Shown in pieces: positions 45,358-60,713 of a DNA stretch of 64,000 nucleotides. The position numbers and the translations under genes were made by a program. The stretch lies in contig JANLTO010000160.1 of NCBI GenBank assembly GCA_031362985.1, forward strand, positions 21,091-85,090. Direction: 5' to 3'. The DNA is from SHZL01 sp031362985. Its GTDB lineage: Bacteria > Pseudomonadota > Gammaproteobacteria > Xanthomonadales > SZUA-36. How positions within the stretch are numbered: position 1 is the stretch's first letter; each line of letters begins with the position of its first letter. The notes beneath the pieces were generated by a model that made no database searches, was not told the DNA's origin, and saw only the letters and a program-made list of their open reading frames with translations.

Positions 45358-45956
45358 CCCAGCCACTCCTGGACTTTTTCAACCGCCGCAACGGTCATGA
45401 TTACTCGTTCCGAACCAACCAGGCTGACAGGGTCCATGGCGGAAACGTCCATAACGTAAACGTTAGGAAGATTGCGCGCGGCGAGAAAAACGTTGTCGCC
45501 GACTTCATCAGCAATAATCAGTCCGGTTGCAAAATCAAGGCTCGCCAGTTTTTCGATCAACTCACTGGTTTTCGGCTCGGCAAGTTCAAACGACTCAACG
45601 AGTATCAAACGATCCTGCCGCACCAGTTCAGACAAAATCGCCTGAACTGCACCGCGATACATTTTGCGGTTTACCTTTTGCGAATGGTCGCGAGGCACTG
45701 CCGCGAAAGTCTTACCACCGCCACGCCAAATCGGACTGCGGATAGTCCCCGCGCGAGCACGTCCCGTGCCCTTCTGCTTGAATGGCTTCTTTCCACCACC
45801 AGAAACGGCAGCCCGGTTCTTCTGCGCTTTGGTTCCCGAACGAGCTCCAGCCAGGTAGGCCGTTACCACCTGGTGCACCAGAGCCTCAGAGAAATCGCGC
45901 CCGAAAGTAGCTTCCGAGACTTGAATTTTGTTTCCGCCAGCTACTGCGAGTTGCAT
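45354..45956 (-). CDS. rplD: 50S ribosomal protein L4
   Basis: 200 residues from ATG 45956 (MQLAVAGGNKIQVSE). GAGGAG is 6 nt before this ATG but abuts the ATG at 45962, so the later one is preferred. The tunnel loop KKPFKQKGTGRARAGTIRSP is normal. In E. coli L4 represses the S10 operon; the leader needed for that cannot be recognised here because rpsJ follows tuf closely. Confidence 0.97.
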   Translation of the reverse strand: MQLAVAGGNKIQVSEATFGRDFSEALVHQVVTAYLAGARSGTKAQKNRAAVSGGGKKPFKQKGTGRARAGTIRSPIWRGGGKTFAAVPRDHSQKVNRKMYRGAVQAILSELVRQDRLILVESFELAEPKTSELIEKLASLDFATGLIIADEVGDNVFLAARNLPNVYVMDVSAMDPVSLVGSERVIMTVAAVEKVQEWLG

Positions 45957-45966
45957 CGTCATCTCC

Positions 45967-46638
45967 TCAATGTGCCTTTACTGACAGGCGCACCGTAACC
46001 TGGCCGCCGTTGGCCCCAGGCACCGGACCCTTGATCAACAGGAGGTTCCGTTTTGTATCGACACGAACGACTTCAAGGCTTTGGGTAGTCACTCGTTCAA
46101 CGCCCATGTGTCCTGCCATCTTTTTACCTTTTACAACTCGACCTGGGGTCTGGTTCTGACCTATGGAGCCTGGAGCACGGTGAGAGACAGAGTTGCCGTG
46201 GGTCGCGTCCTGCATGGCGAAGTTGTGTCGCTTAATTGTGCCGGCAAAACCCTTTCCTTTGCTGATCCCGGTAACATCTACCTTCTGCCCTGCTTCAAAC
46301 ATCTCTACGGTGAATTCAGTCCCGGAACCAATTTCAGCAGTTTCATCCTCAGCTATGCGAAATTCCCATAGTCCTTCACCCGCCGCAACACCGGCTCGGT
46401 TGAAATGCCCTGCCTCAGGCTTGTTTACCAGGTTGGCACGACGCGCACCCATAGTGACCTGAACTGCACGGTACCCATCGGTCTCGCGGCTTTTCAACTG
46501 AGTCACTCGGTTGGGGTTGACCTCAATGACGGTTACCGGAATGCTGTCACCTGCTTCGGTGAACACCCTGGTCATGCCTCTTTTTCGTCCTATCAATCCA
46601 GTCTTCATCCCAGTACTCATCCCAGTCTTCATCGTCAT
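45967..46638 (-). CDS. rplC: 50S ribosomal protein L3 with repetitive N terminus
   Basis: Early-assembly 23S binder. From the first ATG (46638) the product is 223 residues and begins MTMKTGMSTGMKTGLIGRKR; E. coli L3 has 209. The first residues come from three 12-bp repeats, each beginning with ATG (46632, 46620, 46608). The conserved protein starts at the last one (MKTGLIGRKRGMTRVF, 213 residues). No Shine-Dalgarno sequence is visible before any of these ATGs, so the start is uncertain. The rest is normal, including the Gln methylation region GSIGQNQTPGRVVKGKKMAG. Confidence 0.93.
   Translation of the reverse strand: MTMKTGMSTGMKTGLIGRKRGMTRVFTEAGDSIPVTVIEVNPNRVTQLKSRETDGYRAVQVTMGARRANLVNKPEAGHFNRAGVAAGEGLWEFRIAEDETAEIGSGTEFTVEMFEAGQKVDVTGISKGKGFAGTIKRHNFAMQDATHGNSVSHRAPGSIGQNQTPGRVVKGKKMAGHMGVERVTTQSLEVVRVDTKRNLLLIKGPVPGANGGQVTVRLSVKAH
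46597..46632 (-). repeat. Three-copy 12-bp tandem repeat at the rplC start
   Basis: Minus-strand units ATGAAGACTGGG (46632-46621), ATGAGTACTGGG (46620-46609) and ATGAAGACTGGA (46608-46597). Copies 1 and 3 differ by one base; copy 2 differs from copy 1 by two. They encode MKTG-MSTG-MKTG. Confidence 0.9.
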
Positions 46639-46666
46639 GTCTATGATCAAATAATTCGGTTAGTAC

Positions 46667-46978
46667 TCAGTACAGCTTGATCTGAACGTCCACTCCAGCT
46701 GCCAGATCCAACTTCATCAACGCATCTACGGTCTTGTCATTCGGATCCACGATATCCATTAAACGCTTGTGGGTCCGGGTTTCGTACTGATCGCGAGCAT
46801 CCTTGTTCACGTGCGGAGAGGTGAGAATGGTGCACCGCTCAATTTTGGTCGGCAAAGGTATCGGGCCCAATACCTGGGCGCCCGTGCGCTTTGCTGTTTC
46901 CACGATTTCCGCTGCAGAACGGTCAATCAATCGGTGATCGAATGCCTTAAGCCTTATGCGGATTCTTTGCTCTGCCAT
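46667..46978 (-). CDS. rpsJ: 30S ribosomal protein S10
   Basis: 103 residues; also NusE in antitermination with NusB. RIRIRLKAFDHRLIDRSAAE, GPIPLPTKIERCTILTSPHV and a normal C terminus. First gene of the S10 operon, 52 nt after tuf, so the str and S10 operons may be one transcript. Confidence 0.98.
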   Translation of the reverse strand: MAEQRIRIRLKAFDHRLIDRSAAEIVETAKRTGAQVLGPIPLPTKIERCTILTSPHVNKDARDQYETRTHKRLMDIVDPNDKTVDALMKLDLAAGVDVQIKLY

Positions 46979-47030
46979 TTTGTCTACTCACTTCTCTCGT
47001 TTCGGCTGCTCGCACAGCGCGACCGTTTAA

Positions 47031-48221
47031 TTACGCGTGGATCTTAGCTACTACACCAGCACCTACTGTGCGACCGCCTTCCCGTATCGCAAATCGCAAT
47101 CCCTCTTCCATCGCAATCGGTGCAATCAACGTCACCTGCATTTGTACATTGTCGCCAGGCATCACCATCTCCACCCCTTCCGGCAACTCGCATGCTCCCG
47201 TCACGTCCGTCGTACGGAAATAAAACTGCGGCCGGTACCCCTTGAAAAACGGCGTGTGCCGCCCGCCTTCTTCCTTCGACAAAATGTACACTTCCGCTTC
47301 AAACTGCGTGTGCGGTGTAATCGATCCCGGATGCGCCAGTACCTGGCCACGTTCCACATCATCTCGCTTGGTGCCGCGCAACAACACACCCACGTTATCG
47401 CCCGCACGCCCTTCATCCAGCAGCTTGCGAAACATCTCTACACCCGTGCACGTCGTCTTGGTGGTCGCGTGTATCCCGATAATCTCGACTTCCTCGCCCA
47501 CCTTGACAATGCCACGCTCAATTCGACCCGTCACAACCGTGCCTCGGCCAGATATCGAAAATACGTCCTCAATCGGTAACAGAAACGGCTTGTCCAGCGC
47601 ACGTACCGGTTGCGGCACATAACTGTCCAGCGCATCCAGCAACCGCTGTATCGACGGCACTCCAATCTCCGACGCATCTCCTTCCAATGCCTTCAATGCA
47701 GAACCCGTCACAATCGGCGTGTCATCACCCGGAAACTCGTACGATGACAGCAGCTCGCGCACTTCCATCTCTACCAGTTCCAGCAACTCCGCGTCATCTA
47801 CCATGTCCGCCTTGTTCAAATACACCAGGATGTACGGCACACCTACCTGTCGTGCCAGCAAAATGTGCTCGCGCGTCTGTGGCATCGGGCCATCAGCTGC
47901 CGATACCACCAGAATCGCTCCGTCCATCTGCGCTGCACCCGTAATCATGTTCTTCACATAATCCGCGTGCCCCGGGCAGTCCACGTGCGCGTAATGCCGG
48001 TTCTCCGACTCAGACTCCACGTGCGCCGTAGCAATCGTAATACCACGCGCACGCTCTTCCGGCGCATTGTCAATCTGGTCGTATGCCTTGTACTCGCCGC
48101 CTCGGGCTTCCGAGCACACCTTCGTCAAAGCCGCCGTCAGCGTCGTCTTGCCGTGGTCCACATGTCCTATCGTTCCCACGTTTACATGGGGCTTTGTACG
48201 TTCAAATTTTGCTTTTGACAT
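47031..48221 (-). CDS. tuf: Elongation factor Tu, copy 1
   Basis: Delivers aminoacyl-tRNA to the ribosome. 396 residues. GHVDHGKTTL (P-loop), DCPGHADYVKNM, NKADMVDD and the RERGITI-type switch (ARGITIATAHVE) are present. It follows fusA in the str operon. A second copy starts at the right edge; the last 139 nt of the two differ at one synonymous base. Confidence 0.99.
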   Translation of the reverse strand: MSKAKFERTKPHVNVGTIGHVDHGKTTLTAALTKVCSEARGGEYKAYDQIDNAPEERARGITIATAHVESESENRHYAHVDCPGHADYVKNMITGAAQMDGAILVVSAADGPMPQTREHILLARQVGVPYILVYLNKADMVDDAELLELVEMEVRELLSSYEFPGDDTPIVTGSALKALEGDASEIGVPSIQRLLDALDSYVPQPVRALDKPFLLPIEDVFSISGRGTVVTGRIERGIVKVGEEVEIIGIHATTKTTCTGVEMFRKLLDEGRAGDNVGVLLRGTKRDDVERGQVLAHPGSITPHTQFEAEVYILSKEEGGRHTPFFKGYRPQFYFRTTDVTGACELPEGVEMVMPGDNVQMQVTLIAPIAMEEGLRFAIREGGRTVGAGVVAKIHA

Positions 48222-48267
48222 CTGTCAAGCCTCTTCTTCAGTCTCGTAGCCAGTCTTACCTGACGGA

Positions 48268-50361
<2,094 letters not shown>

Positions 50362-50400
50362 TTTCTTTACCTCAACTTAATCTGTAAGCCAACGCCACAA

Positions 50401-50874
50401 CTACCAGCGGTAGTGGGCAAATGCCTTGTTTGCATCTGCCATGCGATGCGTATCTTCTCGCTTCTTAACCGCTGATCCCCGTTGCTCCGAGGCATCCAGC
50501 AGTTCGCCCGCCAAACGATTCGGCATGCTTTTTTCCCCGCGCTTGCGAGCCGCATCAATAATCCACCGCATCGCCAAAGTCTGGCGGCGCTTCATGCGCA
50601 CCTCAACGGGCACCTGGTAAGTGGCGCCTCCAACTCGACGTGACTTTACTTCGACCATGGGACTTACGTTATCCAGTGCCTTTTGCACCAATTCAACGGG
50701 GTCGGCATTTTTGTTTTTGTCTTGAATTGTGGTAATCGCTCCATAAACGATTTTTTCAGCTACTGACTTCTTGCCGCTTTCCATAACCATGTTGACAAAG
50801 CGGGTGATCATCTCGCTGCCGAACTTGGGATCTGGCAAAATTTCTCGGGTGAAATTTGATTGCTTTCTGGACAT
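50401..50874 (-). CDS. rpsG: 30S ribosomal protein S7
   Basis: Head-assembly protein, 157 residues. LPDPKFGSEMITRFVNMVME and GGATYQVPVEVRMKRRQTLA. In E. coli it represses the str operon by binding the rpsL-rpsG gap; here that gap is only 37 nt. Confidence 0.98.
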   Translation of the reverse strand: MSRKQSNFTREILPDPKFGSEMITRFVNMVMESGKKSVAEKIVYGAITTIQDKNKNADPVELVQKALDNVSPMVEVKSRRVGGATYQVPVEVRMKRRQTLAMRWIIDAARKRGEKSMPNRLAGELLDASEQRGSAVKKREDTHRMADANKAFAHYRW

Positions 50875-50911
50875 CGTCTTTACATTCCGTTAAATGATTA
50901 ATACAGCAAAA

Positions 50912-51286
50912 TCAGTTCTTGGGGCGTTTTGCGCCGTATTTTGAACGACTCTGTCGACGATCGCTTACACCAGCAGTGTCGAGACTGCCACGTACCGTGT
51001 GGTAACGTACACCGGGCAAATCCTTCACGCGCCCACCGCGAATAAGAACCACGCTGTGTTCCTGCAAATTGTGTCCTTCTCCGCCAATGTAGCTGGTTAC
51101 TTCAAAGCCGTTGGTCAGGCGAACTCGTGCAACTTTACGCAAAGCCGAGTTGGGCTTTTTTGGTGTGGTTGTATATACGCGCGTGCATACGCCACGTTTC
51201 TGGGGACAGCCTTCCAGCGCCGGAACATTGCTCTTGAAGAGCTTTGGTTGACGCGGTTTGCGTACGAGCTGATTGATTGTTGCCAT
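50912..51286 (-). CDS. rpsL: 30S ribosomal protein S12
   Basis: Decoding-centre protein, 124 residues from ATG 51286 (MATINQLVRKPRQPKLFKSN) with AGGA upstream. The in-frame extension of 63 codons to 51475 is not supported by family length. Lys43 (TPKKPNSALR) and Lys88 (GGRVKDLPG) are the streptomycin-sensitive residues; Asp89, often methylthiolated, is present. First gene of the str operon, behind a leader of about 430 nt. Confidence 0.98.
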   Translation of the reverse strand: MATINQLVRKPRQPKLFKSNVPALEGCPQKRGVCTRVYTTTPKKPNSALRKVARVRLTNGFEVTSYIGGEGHNLQEHSVVLIRGGRVKDLPGVRYHTVRGSLDTAGVSDRRQSRSKYGAKRPKN

Positions 51287-51422
51287 ATTTATTCCTGGTC
51301 CAAATTGGTTCTGCGTCTTTTCCGGGTTTGTCAGGTGGTGCCTGATTGATTCGAAATCTGTCAGGTACCCATCTGCAACCGACAACGACAAAGCAAATTC
51401 TCTTTGCCTTATTAATATCAAA

Positions 51423-51457
51423 TGCCCAACCCCGGAAGTTAAACTCGGGATTGGGCA
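51423..51457 (-). other. Hairpin in the rpsL leader
   Basis: TGCCCAA pairs with TTGGGCA (51423-51429 and 51451-51457) and the stem continues with CCCG/CGGG after one G-U pair. On the minus strand TTTGAT follows, so it could be a weak attenuator. Its role is unknown. Confidence 0.45.
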
Positions 51458-51559
51458 CAGTTGGATCCGGCCCACGCGCCGGCGACATCGGCTTTCCGCA
51501 ACGATTTGTTTTCGCGCGGCCCTTAAGTCAATAAGGGATTCCAGCTAATTATCCGGTCA

Positions 51560-51588
51560 ATTATGACAGCTCTTAAGCTCTCTGACAA
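51560..51588 (-). promoter_or_regulatory. Promoter of the str operon
   Basis: On the minus strand TTGTCA (51588-51583), 17 nt, then CATAAT (51565-51560), both one base from consensus with ideal spacing. Expected start near 51553. Confidence 0.6.
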
Positions 51589-51660
51589 GGCACCCGGTCC
51601 TAAATAATTCCGGTTTCTTCACCGAACTCATCAAGCGCCAAGGTTAATCTGCCCTTTTTT

Positions 51661-51684
51661 CGAGCCGGTCAACGGACCGGCTCG
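51661..51684. other. Perfect hairpin after rpoC
   Basis: 10-bp perfect stem CGAGCCGGTC / GACCGGCTCG with a 4-nt loop, 31 nt after the rpoC stop. On the minus strand it is followed by an A run, not a T run, so it is not a standard terminator; it may protect the transcript end or be processed. Confidence 0.55.
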
Positions 51685-51715
51685 CCGAACTTTCAGTTTG
51701 CGCCAATTAGCAGAC

Positions 51716-55924
<4,209 letters not shown>

Positions 55925-55941
55925 TGCCCATCTCCTCCTGA

Positions 55942-58900
55942 TCAGGTTTCTATAAGTTCGATGTTGATGCCAAGAGAGCGGATTTCCTTCACCAAAACGT
56001 TGAAGGACTCCGGCATTCCGGCGGACATCTCGTGGTTTCCGTCGACAATATTCTTATACATCTGGTTTCGACCGAGGACATCGTCAGATTTCACGGTCAA
56101 CATCTCCTGTAGCGTGTAAGCGGCACCATATGCTTCAAGTGCCCAAACTTCCATTTCACCGAATCTCTGGCCGCCAAACTGCGCTTTTCCACCCAGAGGC
56201 TGCTGCGTAACCAGGCTGTATGGTCCGGTGGACCGCGCGTGCATCTTGTCATCGACCAGATGATTCAATTTCAACATGTACATGTACCCAACCGTGATCG
56301 GTCGCTCAAATGCGTCACCTGTGCGGCCGTCATACAAGGTGGTCTGCCCGCTTTCCGGCAAACGCGCCAGTTTCAGCAGATGCTTGATTTCGGCTTCATT
56401 GGCACCGTCAAACACCGGCGTTGCCATGGGTACGCCTTGCTCCAGATTTGCCGACATAGTCAGAATTTCTTCATCAGTAAACTCAGCCAGGTCTACTCTG
56501 CCTTTGCGGTCACTGTTATACACCTGGTCAAGAAATTTGCGCAGTTCAACCGTAGCGTTTTTCAGCTGCAACATTTCGCCAATGCGGTGCCCAAGACCTT
56601 TGGCTGCCCAGCCCAAATGAGTTTCCAGCACCTGGCCGATATTCATTCGAGAGGGCACACCCAGGGGATTTAAAACGATGTCGACTGGTGTACCGTCTTC
56701 CATGTAGGGCATGTCCTCGGTGGGGACAATCATGGAAATTACTCCCTTGTTCCCGTGCCGGCCGGCCATTTTGTCACCGGGCTGGATACGCCGCCTCACG
56801 GCCAGATACACTTTCACCATTTTCAACACACCCGGCGCAAGATCGTCGCCCTGGGTTATTTTCCCTTTCTTGACATCAAAACGAGCGTCGAACACCTTGC
56901 GTTGCGACTTGATTTGGTCAGCAAGCTGCTCCAGCATCTCGTTAACGTCATTGTTGCGCATCCGGATCTTGAACCACTCTTCTGGCTCCAGATCATCAAG
57001 ATAGGTTGCGGTGATCTTGCTGCCCTTCTTCAGGCCTTTCGGACCTTTATCGGCCATCTTGCCGGTAAGAGCGTTACGCAGGCGCTGGTAAATGGCCCCT
57101 TCAACAATGCGCAACTGGTCATCAAGGTCCTTTCTAACCTGGCGCAACTGCTCCTTCTCAATGGAAATTGCACGAGAATCCTTCTCAACACCATCCCGGG
57201 TAAACACCTGAACGTCAATGACTGTGCCGTCCATTCCGGACGGAACGCGCAACGAGGTATCTTTCACGTCTGACGCCTTCTCACCGAAGATCGCCCGCAG
57301 TAGTTTCTCTTCCGGGGTGAGTTGGGTTTCACCTTTAGGCGTGACCTTTCCTACAAGAATGTCACCGGCGCTAACCTCAGCACCAATGTAGACAATACCG
57401 GATTGGTCAAGTTTGTTAAGGTTGTGCTCGCCCACATTTGGTATGTCGGCAGTGATTTCCTCCGACCCAAGCTTTGTATCACGAGCTACACAAGTCAACT
57501 CTTCAATGTGAATGGTTGTGTAGCGGTCTTCCTGCACCACCCGCTCGGAAATAAGTATTGAGTCTTCGAAGTTGTACCCATTCCACGGCATGAAGGCCAC
57601 CAGCATGTTCTGACCCAGGGCAAGTTCGCCCAGGTCAGTTGATGGCCCATCTGCCAGCACATCGCCAACTGACACGATGTCGCCCACTCTGACGAGTGGT
57701 CGCTGGTTCATGCAGGTATTCTGATTGGATCGCTGGTACTTGGTCAGGTTGTATATGTCCACGCCAGGATCACCGGCCGGAACTTCCTCTTCGTTCGCCC
57801 GCACTACGATACGGCCGGCATCGACCTGGTCGACTATACCGCCGCGCTTGGCCACTGCAGTCACGCCAGAATCTGTTGCGACAGCTCGCTCCATGCCTGT
57901 TCCAACCAGCGGCTTTTCAGACCTGAGAGTTGGCACTGCCTGGCGCTGCATGTTTGAGCCCATCAATGCGCGGTTCGCGTCATCGTGTTCAAGAAAAGGG
58001 ACCAGAGACGCAGCTACGGAAACGATTTGCTTCGGTGACACATCCATATAGCTGATTGCTGCAGGCTCTTTCAGGGTGAATTCACCCTGGTAACGGCAGG
58101 GAATAAACTCATCAGTGAATTTGCCGTGGCGATCCAGTTCTGCATTGGCCTGTGCAATCACGAAGTCTCCCTCTTCAATCGCGGAGAGATATTCCACTTC
58201 GCCTGTAACCTTGCTGTTGGCTACCTTGCGATAAGGTGTTTCCAGAAATCCATAGTCGTTGGTGCGCGCATATACAGCCAATGAATTGATTAGTCCAATA
58301 TTGGGGCCTTCGGGTGTTTCGATAGGGCAAACCCGGCCGTAGTGCGTCGGGTGCACGTCTCGCACTTCAAACCCGGCACGTTCGCGCGTCAGGCCTCCGG
58401 GGCCTAGTGCCGAAACACGGCGCTTGTGCGTAACTTCCGACAAGGGATTATTCTGATCCATAAACTGGCTCAGCTGGGACGAGCCGAAAAATTCCTTCAC
58501 AGCGGCGGCGACCGGCTTGGCGTTGATCAACTCCTGCGGAGACAAACCTTCGCTTTCTGCAACGGACAAACGCTCACGCACGGCGCGCTCAACTCGAACC
58601 AAACCGACACGGAATACGTTTTCAGCCATTTCACCAACACTACGCACGCGCCGGTTTCCCAGGTGATCTATGTCGTCAACTCCGCCTTTGCCGTTACGAA
58701 TGTCGATTAGAACACGAAGCACTTCAAGAACGTCTTCACGATCCAGCACACCCGAACCGGTGACTTCCTTGCGACCAACACGGCGGTTGAACTTCATGCG
58801 TCCAACTTCCGAAAGGTCGTATCTTTCCTCTGCAAAGAACAGGTTCTTGAACAAATTCTGAGCCGCTTCCTTGGTCGGCGGTTCGCCCGGGCGCATCATT

Positions 58901-60024
58901 CGGTAAATTTCTACCAGCGCTTCCAGCTGGTTGCTGGTAGGGTCGATTTTCAAGGTGTTTGAAATATACGGACCCTGGTCCAAATCGTTGATGTAAAGAA
59001 TATGCAGCATCTTGATATCCGCTTCACGCACGGATTCAAGCAATTCCTGGGTGATTTCTGTATTCGCCGGAGCTAATAATTCGCCGGATTCCTTATTGAT
59101 AATATTGTGTGCAATCACTTTGCCCAGTAAATAGTCATCAGGAACGTCAAGCGACTTTACGCCCGCGTCTTCGATCAGCTTGACGTGGCGAGCAGTAATG
59201 CGCTTGCCAGTTGGTACAATGACCTCACCTCTTGAGCCCTTTATATCGAACAAGGCAGTGTCGCCCCGCAAACGGCTGGCAACCAGTTCCAGCTTGGCGC
59301 CGGATTTCTTAAGCGTGATCTTGCTTGTGTCGAAGAAGCGATCAAGTATTTCCTCGTTTTCCATTCCCAACGCGCGCAGGAGAATGGAAACGGGCAATTT
59401 ACGGCGGCGGTCGATGCGCGTGAAAATGCAATCCTTGGGGTCAAATTCAAAGTCCAGCCAGGAACCGCGATAGGGTATGACACGAGCGGAGAACAACAGC
59501 TTTCCGCTGGAATGCGTCTTGCCTTTATCGTGATCAAAGAACACACCAGGCGAACGATGCAGCTGGGATACGATGACGCGTTCTGTGCCGTTGACTATAA
59601 ATGTCCCAGTTTCAGTCATGAGTGGCAGGTCACCCATGTAGACTTCCTGTTCCTTGACGTACTTGACCGGCTTTACCTTCGCAGAGCTATCCTTGTCATA
59701 AATTACCAGACGTACCTTGACCCTGAGCGGCGCACCATAGGACATCCCGCGCAACTTGCACTCTTTCACGTCAAACGCCGGTTCGCCCAGCTTGTAACTG
59801 ACGTATTCCAACGCCGCGTTACCCGAATAAGACACGATCGGGAAAACAGATTTCAGAGCCCCGTGCAGTCCGCGCTCGCGTCGATCGTCTTCAACTACGT
59901 CGACCTGCAAAAACTCCCGGTAAGAGTGGATCTGTGTTTCCAGCAGGTAAGGTACATCCAGAATGGATTTACGCTTGCCGAAATCCTTGCGAATGCGCTT
60001 TTTTTCCGTGAAAGAGTAGCTCAT
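55942..60024 (-). CDS. rpoB: DNA-directed RNA polymerase subunit beta
   Basis: 1360 residues (E. coli 1342). Rifampicin region FFGSSQLSQFMDQNNPLSEV then THKRRVSALGPGGL has the sensitive residues (Asp, His, Ser in normal places). Other motifs: HPTHYGRVCPIETPEGPNIG, KMAGRHGNKGVIS, and a C-terminal FNVLVKEIRSLGINIEL. Separated from rplL by a 260-nt gap. Confidence 0.99.
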   Translation of the reverse strand: MSYSFTEKKRIRKDFGKRKSILDVPYLLETQIHSYREFLQVDVVEDDRRERGLHGALKSVFPIVSYSGNAALEYVSYKLGEPAFDVKECKLRGMSYGAPLRVKVRLVIYDKDSSAKVKPVKYVKEQEVYMGDLPLMTETGTFIVNGTERVIVSQLHRSPGVFFDHDKGKTHSSGKLLFSARVIPYRGSWLDFEFDPKDCIFTRIDRRRKLPVSILLRALGMENEEILDRFFDTSKITLKKSGAKLELVASRLRGDTALFDIKGSRGEVIVPTGKRITARHVKLIEDAGVKSLDVPDDYLLGKVIAHNIINKESGELLAPANTEITQELLESVREADIKMLHILYINDLDQGPYISNTLKIDPTSNQLEALVEIYRMMRPGEPPTKEAAQNLFKNLFFAEERYDLSEVGRMKFNRRVGRKEVTGSGVLDREDVLEVLRVLIDIRNGKGGVDDIDHLGNRRVRSVGEMAENVFRVGLVRVERAVRERLSVAESEGLSPQELINAKPVAAAVKEFFGSSQLSQFMDQNNPLSEVTHKRRVSALGPGGLTRERAGFEVRDVHPTHYGRVCPIETPEGPNIGLINSLAVYARTNDYGFLETPYRKVANSKVTGEVEYLSAIEEGDFVIAQANAELDRHGKFTDEFIPCRYQGEFTLKEPAAISYMDVSPKQIVSVAASLVPFLEHDDANRALMGSNMQRQAVPTLRSEKPLVGTGMERAVATDSGVTAVAKRGGIVDQVDAGRIVVRANEEEVPAGDPGVDIYNLTKYQRSNQNTCMNQRPLVRVGDIVSVGDVLADGPSTDLGELALGQNMLVAFMPWNGYNFEDSILISERVVQEDRYTTIHIEELTCVARDTKLGSEEITADIPNVGEHNLNKLDQSGIVYIGAEVSAGDILVGKVTPKGETQLTPEEKLLRAIFGEKASDVKDTSLRVPSGMDGTVIDVQVFTRDGVEKDSRAISIEKEQLRQVRKDLDDQLRIVEGAIYQRLRNALTGKMADKGPKGLKKGSKITATYLDDLEPEEWFKIRMRNNDVNEMLEQLADQIKSQRKVFDARFDVKKGKITQGDDLAPGVLKMVKVYLAVRRRIQPGDKMAGRHGNKGVISMIVPTEDMPYMEDGTPVDIVLNPLGVPSRMNIGQVLETHLGWAAKGLGHRIGEMLQLKNATVELRKFLDQVYNSDRKGRVDLAEFTDEEILTMSANLEQGVPMATPVFDGANEAEIKHLLKLARLPESGQTTLYDGRTGDAFERPITVGYMYMLKLNHLVDDKMHARSTGPYSLVTQQPLGGKAQFGGQRFGEMEVWALEAYGAAYTLQEMLTVKSDDVLGRNQMYKNIVDGNHEMSAGMPESFNVLVKEIRSLGINIELIET

Positions 60025-60284
60025 GTTTTGAATCCGCCTAGTTTGCGATCAATGTTCTTTCTGGTTTGGTTCAACCAGCGCCGTCGAGTCTGGCCGCTGA
60101 TCTGGCACGCTTTGTTGCCACCCCGGTTTTTCCGGATGCACGTTCGTTCCGGCAAGGCCGAAAACGACCCTGTGTCGTGCACATAGACAAACAGAATAAG
60201 GCCGGAGACTTTCGTCCCCAGCCAACTCCTGTGTTAGCCCCGCAATCCAGGGACTAAGCCAGTGACCAAGCCACTGACCAAGAC
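60025..60284 (-). promoter_or_regulatory. rplL-rpoB intergenic region
   Basis: 260 nt containing the three-copy 12-bp repeat (60247-60282) just after rplL. The remaining 220 nt hold several short GC-rich palindromes but no clear intrinsic terminator. In E. coli this interval has an attenuator and an RNase III site; a similar role is only inferred. Confidence 0.4.
60247..60282 (-). repeat. Three-copy 12-bp tandem repeat after rplL
   Basis: Minus-strand units CTTGGTCAGTGG (60282-60271), CTTGGTCACTGG (60270-60259) and CTTAGTCCCTGG (60258-60247), beginning 2 nt after the rplL stop codon. Successive copies differ by one to two bases. Confidence 0.88.
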
Positions 60285-60659
60285 TTACTTAACCTCGACT
60301 GTAGCGCCTACGTCTTCGAGCTTCTTCTTGATATCGGCAGCCTCGGCCTTGGACACAGCTTCCTTTACATTTGAAGGCGCGCCTTCAACCAGGTCCTTGG
60401 CTTCCTTGAGTCCCAGCCCGGTGATCTCGCGGACAACCTTAATCACTGGAACCTTGTTCGCGCCAAATGCAGCCAGCACAACATTAAACTCGGTCTGCTC
60501 TTCCACAACTGCGGCAGGACCAGCAACCGGACCGGCTGCCACTGCAACCGCAGCAGCAGAAACACCGAACTTCTCCTCCATTGCACTAATGAGGTCTACG
60601 ACCTCCATTACGCTCATGTTGGAAATTGTTTCTAAAATATCTTCTTTTGAAACGGCCAT
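60285..60659 (-). CDS. rplL: 50S ribosomal protein L7/L12
   Basis: Stalk protein that recruits elongation factors, 124 residues. N-terminal dimerisation part (MAVSKEDILETISNMSVME), Ala/Pro/Val-rich hinge (about 36-50), and the conserved C-terminal domain KVPVIKVVREITGLGLKEAK. GGAG precedes the ATG. Confidence 0.98.
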   Translation of the reverse strand: MAVSKEDILETISNMSVMEVVDLISAMEEKFGVSAAAVAVAAGPVAGPAAVVEEQTEFNVVLAAFGANKVPVIKVVREITGLGLKEAKDLVEGAPSNVKEAVSKAEAADIKKKLEDVGATVEVK

Positions 60660-60713
60660 CGTCGTCTCCGTGTTAGTTAAAGGGGTTTAATAACCCACTG
60701 AAGGATTGAAAAT

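Larger units (their letters stand above)
51287..51715 (-). promoter_or_regulatory. Promoter and leader region between rpoC and rpsL
   Basis: 429 nt without a credible gene. It holds the candidate str promoter (51560-51588), a hairpin after rpoC (51661-51684), and a second hairpin in the predicted leader (51423-51457). The predicted leader from about 51553 to the rpsL start is some 267 nt long. Confidence 0.6.

Noticed and set aside
51287..51475. N-terminal extension of S12
   Set aside because: The family start MATINQ has its own ribosome site; the 63-codon extension overlaps the leader hairpin and is unlike any S12.
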